Source of the DNA: Epiperipatus broadwayi
Taxonomy: Eukaryota > Onychophora > Udeonychophora > Euonychophora > Peripatidae
Reading direction: 5' to 3'
Assembly: GCA_028023455.1 (NCBI GenBank)
Contig: JAQFVV010000012.1
Coordinates: 8,840,499-8,904,498 of the forward strand
DNA length: 64,000 nucleotides
A model generated the notes under the pieces. That model ran no database searches. It was not told where the DNA came from and saw nothing but the letters and a program-made list of their open reading frames with translations. Below, in pieces: positions 25,080 through 35,514 of the stretch. Positions within the stretch are counted from its first letter, which is position 1. Each line of letters opens with the position of its first letter. A program made the position numbers and the translations under genes.

Positions 25080-26640
25080 TACTCAGTGTTTGACGAAGAA
25101 ACTTTAAATGAATATTAATGAACTGGGAGCACCAATATTAAAGTTTGAATTTGAAAAGATACTTAAAAAATGAAGTTGAAAAAAACATTTGGAATAGATG
25201 ACATTTTTGGGAAAGGAGGCAAATGTAATCATTAAAAACTAATCAAGTGGTTTTATTTCTCAGGAATTCATATGAAGATTGAATGCCATAAATGATAGAA
25301 CTAGAATTGATCCAAGGACATTAAGATCTAGAATCTATCACTCTACAACTGCAGAGGTCATGTAGGACAAAATAATGATTTATAAATTATTAAATAAAAT
25401 GTACTTGATTGAATGATAACCAAGGTCCCATTCTCCAAAATAAAGCCAAACTAATATGAAAAGCATGGAATTTTAAGTCTCCTTTTACATACTTCAAATT
25501 TTTTTTTCAACTCATAAGAATTACTAACTATTTGGAAATAAGATTGAAGAAAAGTCATTAGAGAATTATTTTGAATTTAGTAAATACAGATATCCAAAAT
25601 ACAATTTTAAGTCTTTGTATATTGATTAAGAAATAGTTGAAACTAAATAAACAATAATGAATTTCATTGATATAAAAAAAGTATTTGATAATGCTGATTA
25701 AAACAGAATATTAGGAAATGTGAAAAATATTTTAGAGATGGAAAAATAATATATTAATCATTTTAGAATCAAACTGCCATTATAGAAAAAAAATAGAAAT
25801 TGGGCAAAAATAAGAAGTGATGTAGTTAGGATTGTGGTCCTTCACCTATTTTATAATTCAATATTTATATTGAAAAAACCATAGGAGAATTTAATGATAA
25901 TGTAAAAGATCTGCAAATAAATGGTTAACTATTTAGAACTACATAGTTTTCAGATGATATAGTTTTATTAGCAAAGAATAAATGTGATCTAGGCTTATAC
26001 TGAATAGACTTTATGATCTTTAAAGGAAAATATACAATAAGAAAGATAACAGGGAAAAAAATAATGATAATAAAATGTGACAAAGAAGGAAGTTAAATGG
26101 CAAACAATGTGAATGGAAGTAAAAAAGTGAGATCCAATTACAATCTTTAAATTATTGTGAAGTTTAATAACATTCCCTGGAATAAGTAAGAATGGTATAA
26201 ATAATAGAATTGTACAAGTCAAATGAGTAATGAGAATTATTAACATATAAAAATTTATCCCAATGTATTGGAAAAAAACTTCAACAGAAGCTATATCTAG
26301 AATGTAATTTTATATGGGTTAGAGAAGAGGAGAATTTTTAGAGAACTTGAAAAAAAATCCAATTTAGAGCTTTTGAAATGATGTAGAGAATGCCAACAGT
26401 CAGAATAATATCAATAGGTGTTAAGTTTGATTGAAGAAAGTAGAAATATCCTGGAAGTTATTGCTAAAAAAACAAAACAAAAACAGTACAACAGGTCATC
26501 TGATGAGATACTGAAATACCACTCAATATGGATGCAGTTAAAAAGGAATAGATCTATAAATTTATGAAAACTTATGCTACCCACCAATCTAAGAATAAAG
26601 AAGAAAAAATTAGCATATATAAGATGGCATGACCATAAAT
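25080..26640 (+). pseudogene. non-LTR retrotransposon reverse transcriptase relic 3
   Basis: Plus-strand frames carry reverse transcriptase marks in order: KKTFGIDDIFGKGG-like start (about 25,180), FIDIKKVFDNAD (motif A, about 25,660-25,695), IRSDVVRIVVLHLF-like motif B region (about 25,825), FSDDIVLLAKN (FADD box with FSDD, about 25,945-25,975), then the thumb and connection region with IVQVK and MRIINI-like stretches (about 26,205-26,245), and FYMG for the usual YG(C/S)ETW (about 26,310). The element would copy its RNA at a nicked target. Numerous stops and frame changes make it dead. Motif A is closer to relic 1 than to the RTE copies at 4.7-7.35 and 21.2 kb. No endonuclease is recognised upstream. 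Confidence 0.8.
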
Positions 26641-26769
26641 AATCAATGAAGACTAAAACACACCACTTGATCATTATTAACATTATATAGTGGCTATACA
26701 ATTATTATCAATTGATTTGTTTTTAAAGTAATATACTTATAATAATGGAATTAATAATAATTTTAGTTT

Positions 26770-26995
26770 ATTCAAAGCTCCCATCAGCTATCTAATCTCT
26801 CACATACAGTTGATACATATGACCACACACATGTGTAGAAGATAAATAATCTCCAATAACCATATTTTGTACTGAATCAGCATTCACCAGTTGATCCAGA
26901 TCATCAACTACCATACACATATATAGTTAGATAGCTGAAGGGAGCTTGCATGTCTGTGTTCAAATCTCATATATAATTACATAACTCCAGGTATA
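26770..26995. mobile_element. tRNA-headed fold-back element
   Basis: Starts with CAAAGCTCCCATCAGCTATC and ends with the inverse GATAGCTGAAGGGAGCTTGC, then ATGTCTGTGTTCAAATCTC, which resembles a Pol III B box (GGTTCRANTCC). The body includes ACACACATGTGTAGAAGATA, AATAATCTCCAATAACCATA and CAGCATTCACCAGTTGATCC. Its right flank CTCCAGGTATATAAATTAT matches in inverse the left end of the 55,413 copy, so the terminal repeat extends to about 27,005. It lies only about 50 bp from the donor site of the PDZ exon. Confidence 0.75.
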
Positions 26996-27048
26996 TAAAT
27001 TATATTTGTATTTAATCAAACATTAATAATACTAATATAATAACTTAC

Positions 27049-27147
27049 CTGTAAATTAGGTCTGGCTAGCAGTAATGTAATATCAGGCCTGCTTTCTGTA
27101 AATAAAGAAATTGCTTGGTTGCGTGTATGAACATCAACACCATTAAT
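27049..27147 (-). CDS. PDZ-domain exon (PDZRN/LNX-like)
   Basis: Minus-strand exon of exactly 99 bp, 33 codons, phase 0 at both ends. The acceptor is TATATTTCAG (plus 27,148 onward) and the donor is CAG|GTAAGTTA (plus 27,043-27,048), both close to consensus. It encodes INGVDVHTRNQAISLFTESR, then PDITLLLARPNLQ. This is the C-terminal half of a PDZ fold: the ING turn, the helix (RNQAISLF) that lines the peptide groove, and the last strand (ITLLLARP). PDZ domains bind C-terminal tails of partner proteins. The ING.DV..R..A..L......I.LL.ARP..Q pattern is most like PDZ domains of the RING-PDZ ubiquitin ligases PDZRN3/PDZRN4 and LNX, but this is from family memory. The other half of the domain and neighbouring exons are not found here, so introns are many kilobases long. 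Confidence 0.85.
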
Positions 27148-27886
27148 CTGAAATATAGAGAATATAATTTATGGTGGTTGGCTCATTAAAACAATAATAA
27201 AACAAAATAGTTATATATTCACTAAATTTCTATTCTTTAAATTTTATTTAGTTTTTTCATTCTTGAATATAAGTATATTTATCTTTAATCATGATATAAT
27301 GTATGCTCTTTATCAGAACTAATGTAATCCCCCATTTGTAATATTCTACTTGATTTCTCCAACATGTTACCCATTTCTCACTAACATTTATCTTTCTGTT
27401 TATTAAGAAAGACAACAAAATAATCAGATATCAGATGTCAATACAATTAATGCCAGATGATTTTCATTTAAAAATACAATACATTTCTTATTAGAATATT
27501 GTTTCTAATTTTCACTTTTTAAATATTTTATTAGTGTTAATTAAGTCAACCTGTATAGTTTACTAAGCATAATAACACAGAATGACAGATTCAATAAGTA
27601 AAAGTTCCTGTATCAATATTTTTAGCAGACTAAAGCAAAAAACAAACAAACAAAAAAAAAAACACCAACAAACTTTGTTAATTAAATTGAATGGGACTAC
27701 TGCTTTCAATCTGACATTTGGATGATCAAAATATTGTATAAGCTGATTGTAGTTTTTGTTATATACTGATTAAAAACTGTATAAAGAAAAATAAAGTTGC
27801 ATAAGTATATAGTGTAAAATTAATCAATATAAAAGACATTAAAGATTCACTCTAGAAAAAAGATAATATGCACGATATTAAAATTA

Positions 27887-28347
27887 TGGAAATACAAAAA
27901 TATTCTAAGTATGCTAATTTTCAAAAATATGATAATGAAGCTATTTATGCAAATTAGGTGATGCAAAAAGTAAACAAACTATCTAGAAATGTGAGAGCAG
28001 TAAAATGTGCAATGTGTAATGCGAGCAGTATGGTGCTTGCAAAATGCAGTGTGAGAGCAGTGCAATATGCTGAAGAGCATTATGGTGAAAAGTTAATGGA
28101 AATGAGTTAACAGAATAATATAAAGTACTGTAGTAAAAATAATGCTGCATTATAGTTCAACACTATAAAAAATTGTGCATGCATGATTGAGACTTTTCAT
28201 GGAATTCAACCAGCATGTGGCTAGTTGAAACACTAACAATTTTACTAATATTGTATATTCAGAGAAATAAACACATTGTTAAATTTAAAACTTTCCTTGT
28301 GTATTGTTTCTAAAATAACTTAATAAATGTTCTGCTGACTTAGATCA
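27887..28347 (+). repeat. 5' LTR of the gypsy-like element
   Basis: Aligns to 31,189-31,624 and to the split LTR at 58,526-59,741. Shared landmarks: ATGCTAATTT, TATGCAAATTA, GTGCAATATGCTGAAGAG, AATATAAAGTACTGT, GCATGCATGATT, AAACTTTCCTTGTGTATT and a 3' end in TTAGATCA. The GAGAGCAGTGCAAT module occurs repeatedly between 27,990 and 28,070. Start and end are set by TG and CA and are approximate. Confidence 0.8.
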
Positions 28348-28589
28348 ATATTACCCATATACACATTATTTTCTGCAGTTGACTTCAAGACCTGTAGGCA
28401 ACAGGCACAGTCTCAAAAACCTGTGTAAAAAAATCTGTCTAAAGTAGCAGTTGACAATGTGAACATAAAACATGCCAATTCATAATGCTACGATAATGCC
28501 ATTCAATGTAAAAAATATGTATAGGTCAAATGAAAAATACATGACAATAAATAACATTGCAAATAATAAACTGAAAGTTGCTACACTTA

Positions 28590-29045
28590 TGTGGATGTGG
28601 ATAAGAATGTGCTTTAAATAACTAATCATCTATGTGACCCTAAAACAAGTAAAGATATTTCCTATGAAGAGTTGCTACAAAAGTTAAATCTATATTTCAA
28701 ATCAATAACTTCAAAATATATAGCATGACTTTACTTCTTAAATAGATTGCAGTCACCAAAGAATGCAAGTTTAAAGATCAGTGAAGAGATGCTGTTAGTC
28801 CTGCAGTTATGGGGCATGCAGGATGTAAAACATAGATAAGTATTAATAAGTCTATACAAACTTATACCACCAACATTGAAAAAGGAATAAACCGTGAAGC
28901 TGCTCTGCAACAGTCAACAAAATTTAAAAATATGGCAAAAGTCATTAAATCAACAACATCAGATAAGGCAAAGATGCAAACAACAAAAACTAACACTAAA
29001 GAAGATGTCTACATTTACTACTGCTGTGGAAAAATGAATAAATAA
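28590..29045 (+). pseudogene. gag remnant of the gypsy-like element
   Basis: Broken frames give LCDPKTSKDISYEELLQKLN (a capsid-type stretch near 28,630-28,690), FLNRLQSPKNASLKISEE with frame changes (about 28,740-28,785), INREAALQQSTKFKNMAK (about 28,890-28,940) and, at the end, VYIYYCCGKMN (about 29,005-29,037). The last matches a CCHC zinc knuckle of the nucleocapsid, in which the first cysteine is now tyrosine and the rest runs into a stop. Gag would package the element RNA. Several stops and frameshifts. Confidence 0.75.
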
Positions 29046-29254
29046 AGAAAATACATAAATTTAGAAAAGATAAAAGTAAAAATTGAAGACTGATAGGTCA
29101 TATGTTTGTAAGAACAAACAAATAATGGCTAATGTAGATTTACAAGCCAATAGTAAATCAAGGAGAGAAGCATTTAAGAGTTCAGCTAATGTGAAAAAAA
29201 AAACAAAATGAGGATACAGGTAATGTAAAAGATGTCAGAACCTGTGACTAAATT

Positions 29255-29480
29255 ATCAAAATGGAAATCAGTAGTGGGGCAGACATATTTTTCATCATTT
29301 TAAAGTATTAGACAATCATAAATAGGAAAATGAATGAAAAAAATTCAAATTAAAAATATGAACTTGGTAGCAATAAACATAAATGAAAATTCTATTGATT
29401 TAAAGGAATTGTAATTGTGCCAATAAAAGTAAACAGGCAAAAAAATCTACCATTATATGCAATAACTAAGGATTTGAACC
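29255..29480 (+). pseudogene. protease remnant of the gypsy-like element
   Basis: MEISSGADIF at about 29,261-29,290 corresponds to the flap-side active site of a retroelement aspartic protease, with the catalytic D(S/T)G changed to SSG. Further on, VIVPIKV and LPLYAITKDLNPILG (about 29,405-29,480) match the C-terminal part, where LLG.NW is usual. The reading frame shifts more than once. It is followed directly by sequence belonging to the integrase side. Confidence 0.7.
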
Positions 29481-29689
29481 CTATATTGGGATAAAACTGG
29501 TTCTGACCTCTGTAAATAAGTATTGAATGTATCAATACAGCTAACCTGAAATTTAAAGTCCAGAACAAATTTTCACCATTATTTAAGTTAAGTCTTAAGA
29601 GACTAAATAGTCAGGATGTAGCAGAATGGCTTAAAAAGATGTTGATTACCAATTAGTTAATAAGACAAGGTTGACCTGTAAATTGACCA

Positions 29690-30670
29690 AATAATGTTAT
29701 TCAATAAATTTGGAATGGCTCAGGAAAGTGTATCTATGGGTAAAGAATGCATTCTTATGACTGACCAAGTTTTAATCCATTTGAAGGAAAGCAATGTGTT
29801 ACAGTTGCTATATGAAGGACATTCTAGAATAGTTCACATAAAAGATACTAGTTCCTTCATATATCTGGTGGCCATATATGAAAAATGATATTGAGAAAAC
29901 TGTAAAGATGTATCAAGTCTACCAAAAAAGAGCCAGATGAAATTCAATTCTTTATACATACCCTTTAAAAAATGGAAAAAAAAGAGATGAACTCCTAGCC
30001 CTCTCGAAAACACATATGGAACCTCATTTATCCCCTCGAAGAAGAATTCAACTGCAATAATCAACATAAAAAATACAACAGGGGCAAGCAATAATCACCA
30101 ACCCTAGAAGTATACAAAGACTCCTCATCTGCAGGGCATTACAATATTCATCCAAATGGTAAAAGATTAAAACACTATGTAAGGTAGCCTGGCCACATAG
30201 GTATAAACATGTGTGTTTATCAAATGTATAAATAAAAATTAAATTGGGGTGGGGGGAGAGCAAAGTTAGCTGCAAAGAATTTAAATCCATGGCATCAAGC
30301 TTCAAAATCATCAGAAAGAATTTATCTAGATCTTGCAGGATCATTCCACGAATATTTACTTCTTGTAGCTTCTGATTTGTACTCCAAATGGATGGAATAC
30401 AGAATAGTCAAAACTACTAATACAGATAATATAATAAAAATAATAAATAAACTCTTCACAATACATGGGTATCCTGCATTAATAATTACAGATAATGGTG
30501 CAGGATTTTATTCAGTGTAATTGAAGGATTTCTAGCTAAGAAGAAGATACATTGGATAACATTGCCATATCACTCTGAACTAAAGTGAGCTAGTAGAAAA
30601 AAACACTCAATACCTAAAATGTATATTGAATAAAGTGGAATATGTAGATACTCATGAAGTGCTAATTACA
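29690..30670 (+). pseudogene. integrase remnant of the gypsy-like element
   Basis: The zinc-binding N-terminal region is seen as LQLLYEGHSRIVHIK (about 29,800-29,845), followed after a frame change by WWPYMKNDIEKTVKMYQVYQ (about 29,865-29,920), in which the two cysteines of the HHCC finger have become tyrosines. The catalytic core follows: ERIYLDLAGSFHEYLLLVAS (about 30,310-30,370) with the first aspartate, YPALIITDNGAGF (about 30,467-30,510) with the second, and ELVEKNTQYLK (about 30,580-30,615) with the glutamate. All three DDE residues survive but are separated by stops and frameshifts. A 64-codon frame at 29,694-29,888 is part of this. Confidence 0.85.
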
Positions 30671-30779
30671 GCAATATTTCATCACCGCTTCAAAAAAACA
30701 CAGGCAGAATTATTGCTAAAACATCACTGTAGAACATATTTTTGTATTTAATATCAAATAAAATTAAAGAAAAGGAAAC

Positions 30780-31071
30780 AGAAAATGTCAAATTTAAAAT
30801 AGAACAAATTATCTGGACAAGAGATATATTGAAAAAAGAATACAAGGAGCTATAACTAATGTCTATGCATATACACATGATTAAAACAGAAGATTGCAGA
30901 GAAGTAAGAAGATATATTAACTATTTAAAACTCTTTTTTGAGAGCTGTTATATATCCAATAAAATGGATATGGCTATGAATACTGAAATAAATGTAGAAG
31001 AAATGTCTTCAAGTTTAGATCCACAGCATTTACCTGTTGAATTAAATTGTGAATTGCAGTATGAAGATTAA
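30780..31071 (+). pseudogene. integrase C-terminal tail of the gypsy-like element
   Basis: After EQIIWTRDILKKEYKEL (about 30,800-30,853) comes a 70-codon open frame (30,859-31,071) containing IKTEDCREVRRYINYLK. This resembles the RNA/DNA-binding C-terminal module that follows the core in Ty3/gypsy integrases, where the sequence TEDG.....RH..QL is usual. The final part of the frame (VEEMSSSLDPQHLPVELNCE) is unremarkable. The 3' LTR starts about 120 bp downstream, after a purine run (AAAAAAAAAAGAAGATAG) that is a candidate polypurine tract. Confidence 0.7.
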
Positions 31072-31188
31072 AGGCCATTCTCTAAAAAAAAAAGAAGATA
31101 GACTCTTTTTTAGAAATGTTAGAGTGTATAGAAAAACTGCAAAACTAGAAGATTATATAGGTAATTGAATTTTATTCTATTTCTGAAG

Positions 31189-31624
31189 TGTGTGCAAATA
31201 CAAAAATATTCTTACAAATGCTAATTTGCAAGATAATAATAAAACTATTTATACAAATTAGGTCACTAAAATTAATAAAACATGACCAGTTTGTTACTGT
31301 TAGATCATAAAAAATATATTAATGATCGAGAGAGCAAAACAGTGCCTACAAAATAGCAGTGCAATATGCTGAAGAGAGCATTACAGTAAAAAATTATGAA
31401 GAAATAACAGAGTAATATAAAGTACTGTGATAAAAATAATGCAGCATTATGGTTTGCTTGATTGTGACCGATTTAATTTATGAAATTCAACCAGCCAAGC
31501 TACTAATTGAAATACTAACAATTTACTAATACTATATATTCTAAGTAATAATCTCACTAGTTCAAAACTTTCTTTGTGTATTATTTCTAAAATAATTTAA
31601 TGAGTGTACAGCTGATTTAGTTCA
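31189..31624 (+). repeat. 3' LTR of the gypsy-like element
   Basis: Aligns with the 5' LTR: AAATACAAAAATATTCT, GTGCAATATGCTGAAGAGAG, AATATAAAGTACTGT, ATTCAACCAGCCA, CAAAACTTTCTTTGTGTATT, ending GATTTAGTTCA. Missing relative to the 5' copy is part of the repeated GAGAGCAGT module. No matching 4-6 bp host duplication was found at the two outer ends. Confidence 0.8.
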
Positions 31625-33540
31625 ACCAGACCCTGGTCCCATCAGTTTTAATAAATAATTTAACAAAATTTTAATTAGTTTTATTTTATTTGTTAACTCA
31701 TTGTATACTATTAGAAATTTTATGGATGAAATTTCTCCATTTATCAAAAAGTGTAATCATACTTAGGCAATCATGCGACACACCATATGTATGTTGCACT
31801 GACACCTTAATCTATGACTTCCATTGTTTTATTATTGTATGATTTACTGAGTAATAAATCATTAATTATTTTTAAATACTAAAGTGACAGATTGAACAGA
31901 ATAGTTTTCCTCAAGTAAAATAAAATTTTTTGTTTAGTTTCTTAACAATGAATCAAAAATCTTTATTCAAAGAACATGTCACTTACAGTTTTTTAAATTA
32001 GTGTTTTTATACACAGTGGAAGCACTATCACCTTATATGTTAACCACTATATGTGTTTGTTACCTTGGCAGGGCTAAAACTTTTTTGCCTTTTTAAATGA
32101 AGTTGATCAAATAGCGGGGCCAAAAGACTAACACTTCAAAACATAATAAATATAACATAAAAACTATAACATTTGATAATAAATAATAAGTGAATAGATT
32201 TCATTTTAGAGAATATTGTATTAGGAAATAAAAATATTCAATTTATTAAAAAGTTTTTTTTCCAAAAATATAATCATTAAAAAAAAAAGCATAAAACTTT
32301 TTTGATCAGATTTGACTTTTAAAAAAAATGCAAAGAAAAAATAATTTTTTTTATATTAAAAAATTATTAACTTTGAATGCATGCAAAAGCAAATTATCAT
32401 CAGTTGATTGAATTCCACTGATTTTAAAATACTTATCAATTCTTTGACTAAACTTTTATGTGATTTCACAAACTAATCACTTTAAATGATCTAAAGGTAG
32501 TGAATGTAATTAATCTGAATTAACATTGAAAACTTTCTCATTATTCACGCCACTTACCAAAATAGCAGAAAGAAGTCTTTTATTGAAATTCAAAACCTGA
32601 TAACTTTTTATAACAATGGGAGGAAAAAGATTGCCAGAATCTTATTTAAAAAGAAGGAGAAAAAGTAGATTAAAAAAGTGATTTGGAGGAAATTTTATTT
32701 TTAATACAATATATAACATCAACAATTACCAAACACTGAATTTTAAAGTAGATTTTAATTTATTTTGTTTTATGTATTACTTTTTCCAAATTATAAGAAA
32801 TAAAGACAGATTTAGATAACAGAAAAGTTTTTCAGCATCTATCTTCCTCTTAATACGCATGGGAGGTTAAGACTGATAAGATGTATCAAAGATGAAAGAA
32901 AACAACTATCTGCTTAGAAAAATTCCATAAAATAATTGGATTTTTTAAAACTCTGAACTAAATCTTTTTTTTAATGGTAATAAAAAGCAGAAAACCTCAT
33001 CACATACCTCCCCCCTCCACGAATTTCATATGTTTTCATACTGTTAATTTACTTTTTTTAAATTTGTTTGTTTGTTTAAAATGTGAGATCTCTTAAACTT
33101 TTATTAAATAAAAAAAAATATATTAATTAACATTTATACAAATTATTTTTGGTTTCAAGGTGTAGCATAATCTGCTATTAATTGGACTGGATTCAAAACA
33201 TACCATTTTTTTGGTTATATGGAGAGAAATTCTTAAACCGTCACCTGTTAATAGTCACATTTAGTAAATAATTTTTCTCCTTTGTTGATCTTTATAAAAG
33301 ATTGTTCAGAAAAAAGATGATCAACCTTTTGTCATCTTTAATCGCAATGAAAAAAGAATAGTGAAATCTGATAAGCAAAAAAGGTTCTTGCATAATTTTA
33401 ATGATATCCATTACCACAGTTAAGCAAAAAGTTCTTACACAATAATCCAAATTATGCAACAATCTGTCTGAAAAGTATTTTAAAATCATTGAGCAAGTTC
33501 CAAATTTATGATTACTAATACAGAAAATTTTACAAGCACT
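31625..33540. other. AT-rich sequence, no supported gene
   Basis: A possible 39 bp minus-strand micro-exon (plus 32,563-32,601, bounded by TTATCAG and GTAAGT) is too short to judge. Nothing else stands out. Confidence 0.4.
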
Positions 33541-33549
33541 GTGTTTTAG

Positions 33550-33732
33550 AATTTAACAAAATATAGAACATAATCATCCTTTCCTCACAAGTGTCATTAA
33601 ACAGTGGTGTTCAACATGCAAGGATAGTCTCTATCTTGTAGCTGGGATGAGAGTATACTTGCAGATTGAACACCTCTGTTTAATATCACTTGTAAGAAAA
33701 GAATGATTATTTTCTATAGTTTGTTATAATAT
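33550..33732. repeat. fold-back element, about 78 bp arms
   Basis: Left arm AATCATCCTTTCCTCACAAG, TGTCATTAAACAGTGGTGTT, CAACATGCAAG is inverted on the right as CTTGCAGATTGAACACCTCT, GTTTAATATCACTTGTAAGA, AAAGAATGATTAT. Arms are about 85 percent alike by eye and are separated by about 30 bp. The arms continue outward to ACTATAGAAA/TTTCTATAGT-like ends. Probably an old MITE. Confidence 0.8.
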
Positions 33733-34274
33733 AGAAAATGTACATATCTAAATAATAAAATGCTATTAATGTTTGCAAATTTGTGTTGGACTGCATGTGG
33801 TCCAATGGTAGAAAAAGTGACATCTCTAGATTAGAGAGTCTTTTTTCTAGAGTTGGTTTACCATATTGTAACTATCTATATAGAATTATTATTGCCGGAA
33901 ATTTGTTTGCCATTCTGCACTCTGGAACCAATCTTATATGAAACTTTTTCAAATAAGACAGTATAGACTTTTTGTTGAGGGGGAGGGGGTTAACTCCTAG
34001 TCAGATGAAAGATCCATCCAATTATTTAATGGTTAATAGGTGAGAGAAAATTGGCAATTGGTTGGCTATATAAGCCTTCTTTATTGTTTTCTGTGAAAAA
34101 ACATTGCAGTGGTTATTTAAAAATATTTTACAGCAATAAAAATTAGGATCTTTATGTAATATTCCAAATAAAATAATTAGTTTACATATAAAACTAAAAT
34201 AACCATTAAATGGTCCACATCTGAATAAAGACATTTCTAATTATTGGAAGAATTTTTAGAGATATTCCAACATT

Positions 34275-34510
34275 TTTTACATTTTGCCTTCTAGTTAAAA
34301 TTTTCTTGATACTCATTGGCCAACCAATAATGGAATGGCTAATTTGATTGACTATGAGCTAATTACTATAAAAAATTGTCAGTTTATTTGAAGATTGATG
34401 AAATTTTCAAGTTTTGCCTATCCCATATTTAAATCTCAAATTGTGAGTGAGCAAATAGATAACCATTATGCATAAAGCCCATTTGTTTATATAAACATAG
34501 ATTTCTTATT
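34275..34510 (-). mobile_element. tRNA-derived SINE, minus-strand copy
   Basis: The minus strand shares with 58,026-58,275 the tail part TTAGCTCATAGTCAATCAAA, TTAGCCATTCCATTA and GGTTGGCCAATGAGTATCAAG (there TTTGCTCATAGCCAACTCAA, TCAGCCATTTATTACAGGTT). Upstream, ATAATGGTTATCTATTTGCT and TGAGATTTAAATAT take the place of the A and B boxes seen in the other copy. The two copies are well diverged. Confidence 0.6.
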
Positions 34511-35270
34511 ATGTAATATATAAAAAAAATGATTTTTTTTAAACTTATGAATGCATATAATATTCTGAGAGGCAATGTAATGAATGAAGTCTTTCAGAAA
34601 AACAAGTTTCTTGTTAAAAGATAATATGTGTTTAGGTAAATAGCTCTAATAAATAAGTAATAAAATGAATGGTTTGATATGCCACAATCCAAAGATCATG
34701 AACTGTAGAGTTTACCAATTGGACCCTTACCAAACCATGCAGGGCAATAACTATAATCAAAATTAAATTAACAATGTAAATAAAATTGAACAGGAGAAAA
34801 TACAGACATATCTAAACAAAACAATGCTAAAGTTTTATCACAACATTTATCATTAAACTATACCAGTTTTACAAATTTAATATTTTTTTAAAATTATTAC
34901 ACTGTCAACATTTTTAAGCTATCATTTTATTTTATACAAGAAACAGACAAATTTAATTTCCTTCTATTCTTTTTTTTAAACAGATGATTCAGTTAGCAAT
35001 TATCAGTAGTAACAAATGAAGGGAAGGATCAATTGTATTCACAAATAAAACATTTATTTGTATAATTACACACTTATTATTATTAAAACTTTCACTATTT
35101 TTATCATTTAAAATTCACTAAAGAAGTTATGAAATTTCAAATAACACTAATTTATAAAAATGTTCCAAATATTGTATGATTTAAATAAAGGAAGATGGTT
35201 TTCAATATAATGAAAAATGTTTTTTAAACATTAAAATTAATATCTGTTGCTTTTGTAAAAAAAAAAAAAA

Positions 35271-35287
35271 GGGTGGGTGGGTGGGGG
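35271..35287 (+). repeat. four-tract G-run, G-quadruplex type
   Basis: GGGTGGGTGGGTGGGGG directly follows a run of A. Four G3+ tracts with single-T loops is the most stable intramolecular quadruplex pattern. It is isolated in strongly AT-rich sequence and no gene start is seen beside it. Confidence 0.85.
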
Positions 35288-35456
35288 TAACAGCAATAAT
35301 TTAAATGACTAATGATACAGAGCTCCAATGGCTTATTATATTCAAATTTAAGGCAATTGAATTCTACGTCATTTTTATTCCTTTTGAATATATTTCCATT
35401 TATTAAGGCTATTAATACTGGTATAAAGACGCATAAATCCTAAGACCACATTACCA

Positions 35457-35514
35457 ATAGTTTGAGTACTATAGTGCCTTTTAAGATAGTTTGAGTACTA
35501 TAGTGCCTTTTAAG
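35457..35514 (+). repeat. exact 29 bp tandem duplication
   Basis: The unit ATAGTTTGAGTACTATAGTG followed by CCTTTTAAG occurs twice without mismatch (35,457-35,485 and 35,486-35,514). It looks like a recent slip or small duplication. Confidence 0.95.

Larger units (their letters stand above)
27887..31624 (+). mobile_element. degenerate Ty3/gypsy-like LTR retrotransposon
   Basis: Two related direct repeats bound the element (27,887-28,347 and 31,189-31,624), and between them gag, protease and integrase remnants occur in the order gag-PR-IN. The reverse transcriptase and RNase H region, which should lie between protease and integrase, is missing: only about 250 bp separate the protease tail from the integrase zinc-finger region. 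All frames are broken. The integrase-downstream order is the Ty3/gypsy arrangement. The LTRs are clearly diverged from each other, so insertion is old. A further LTR of the family lies at 58,526-59,741. Confidence 0.9.

Noticed and set aside
32563-32601. 39 bp minus-strand micro-exon between CAG and GTAAGT
   Set aside because: Too short to separate from chance in 64 kb; encoded peptide has no recognisable context.
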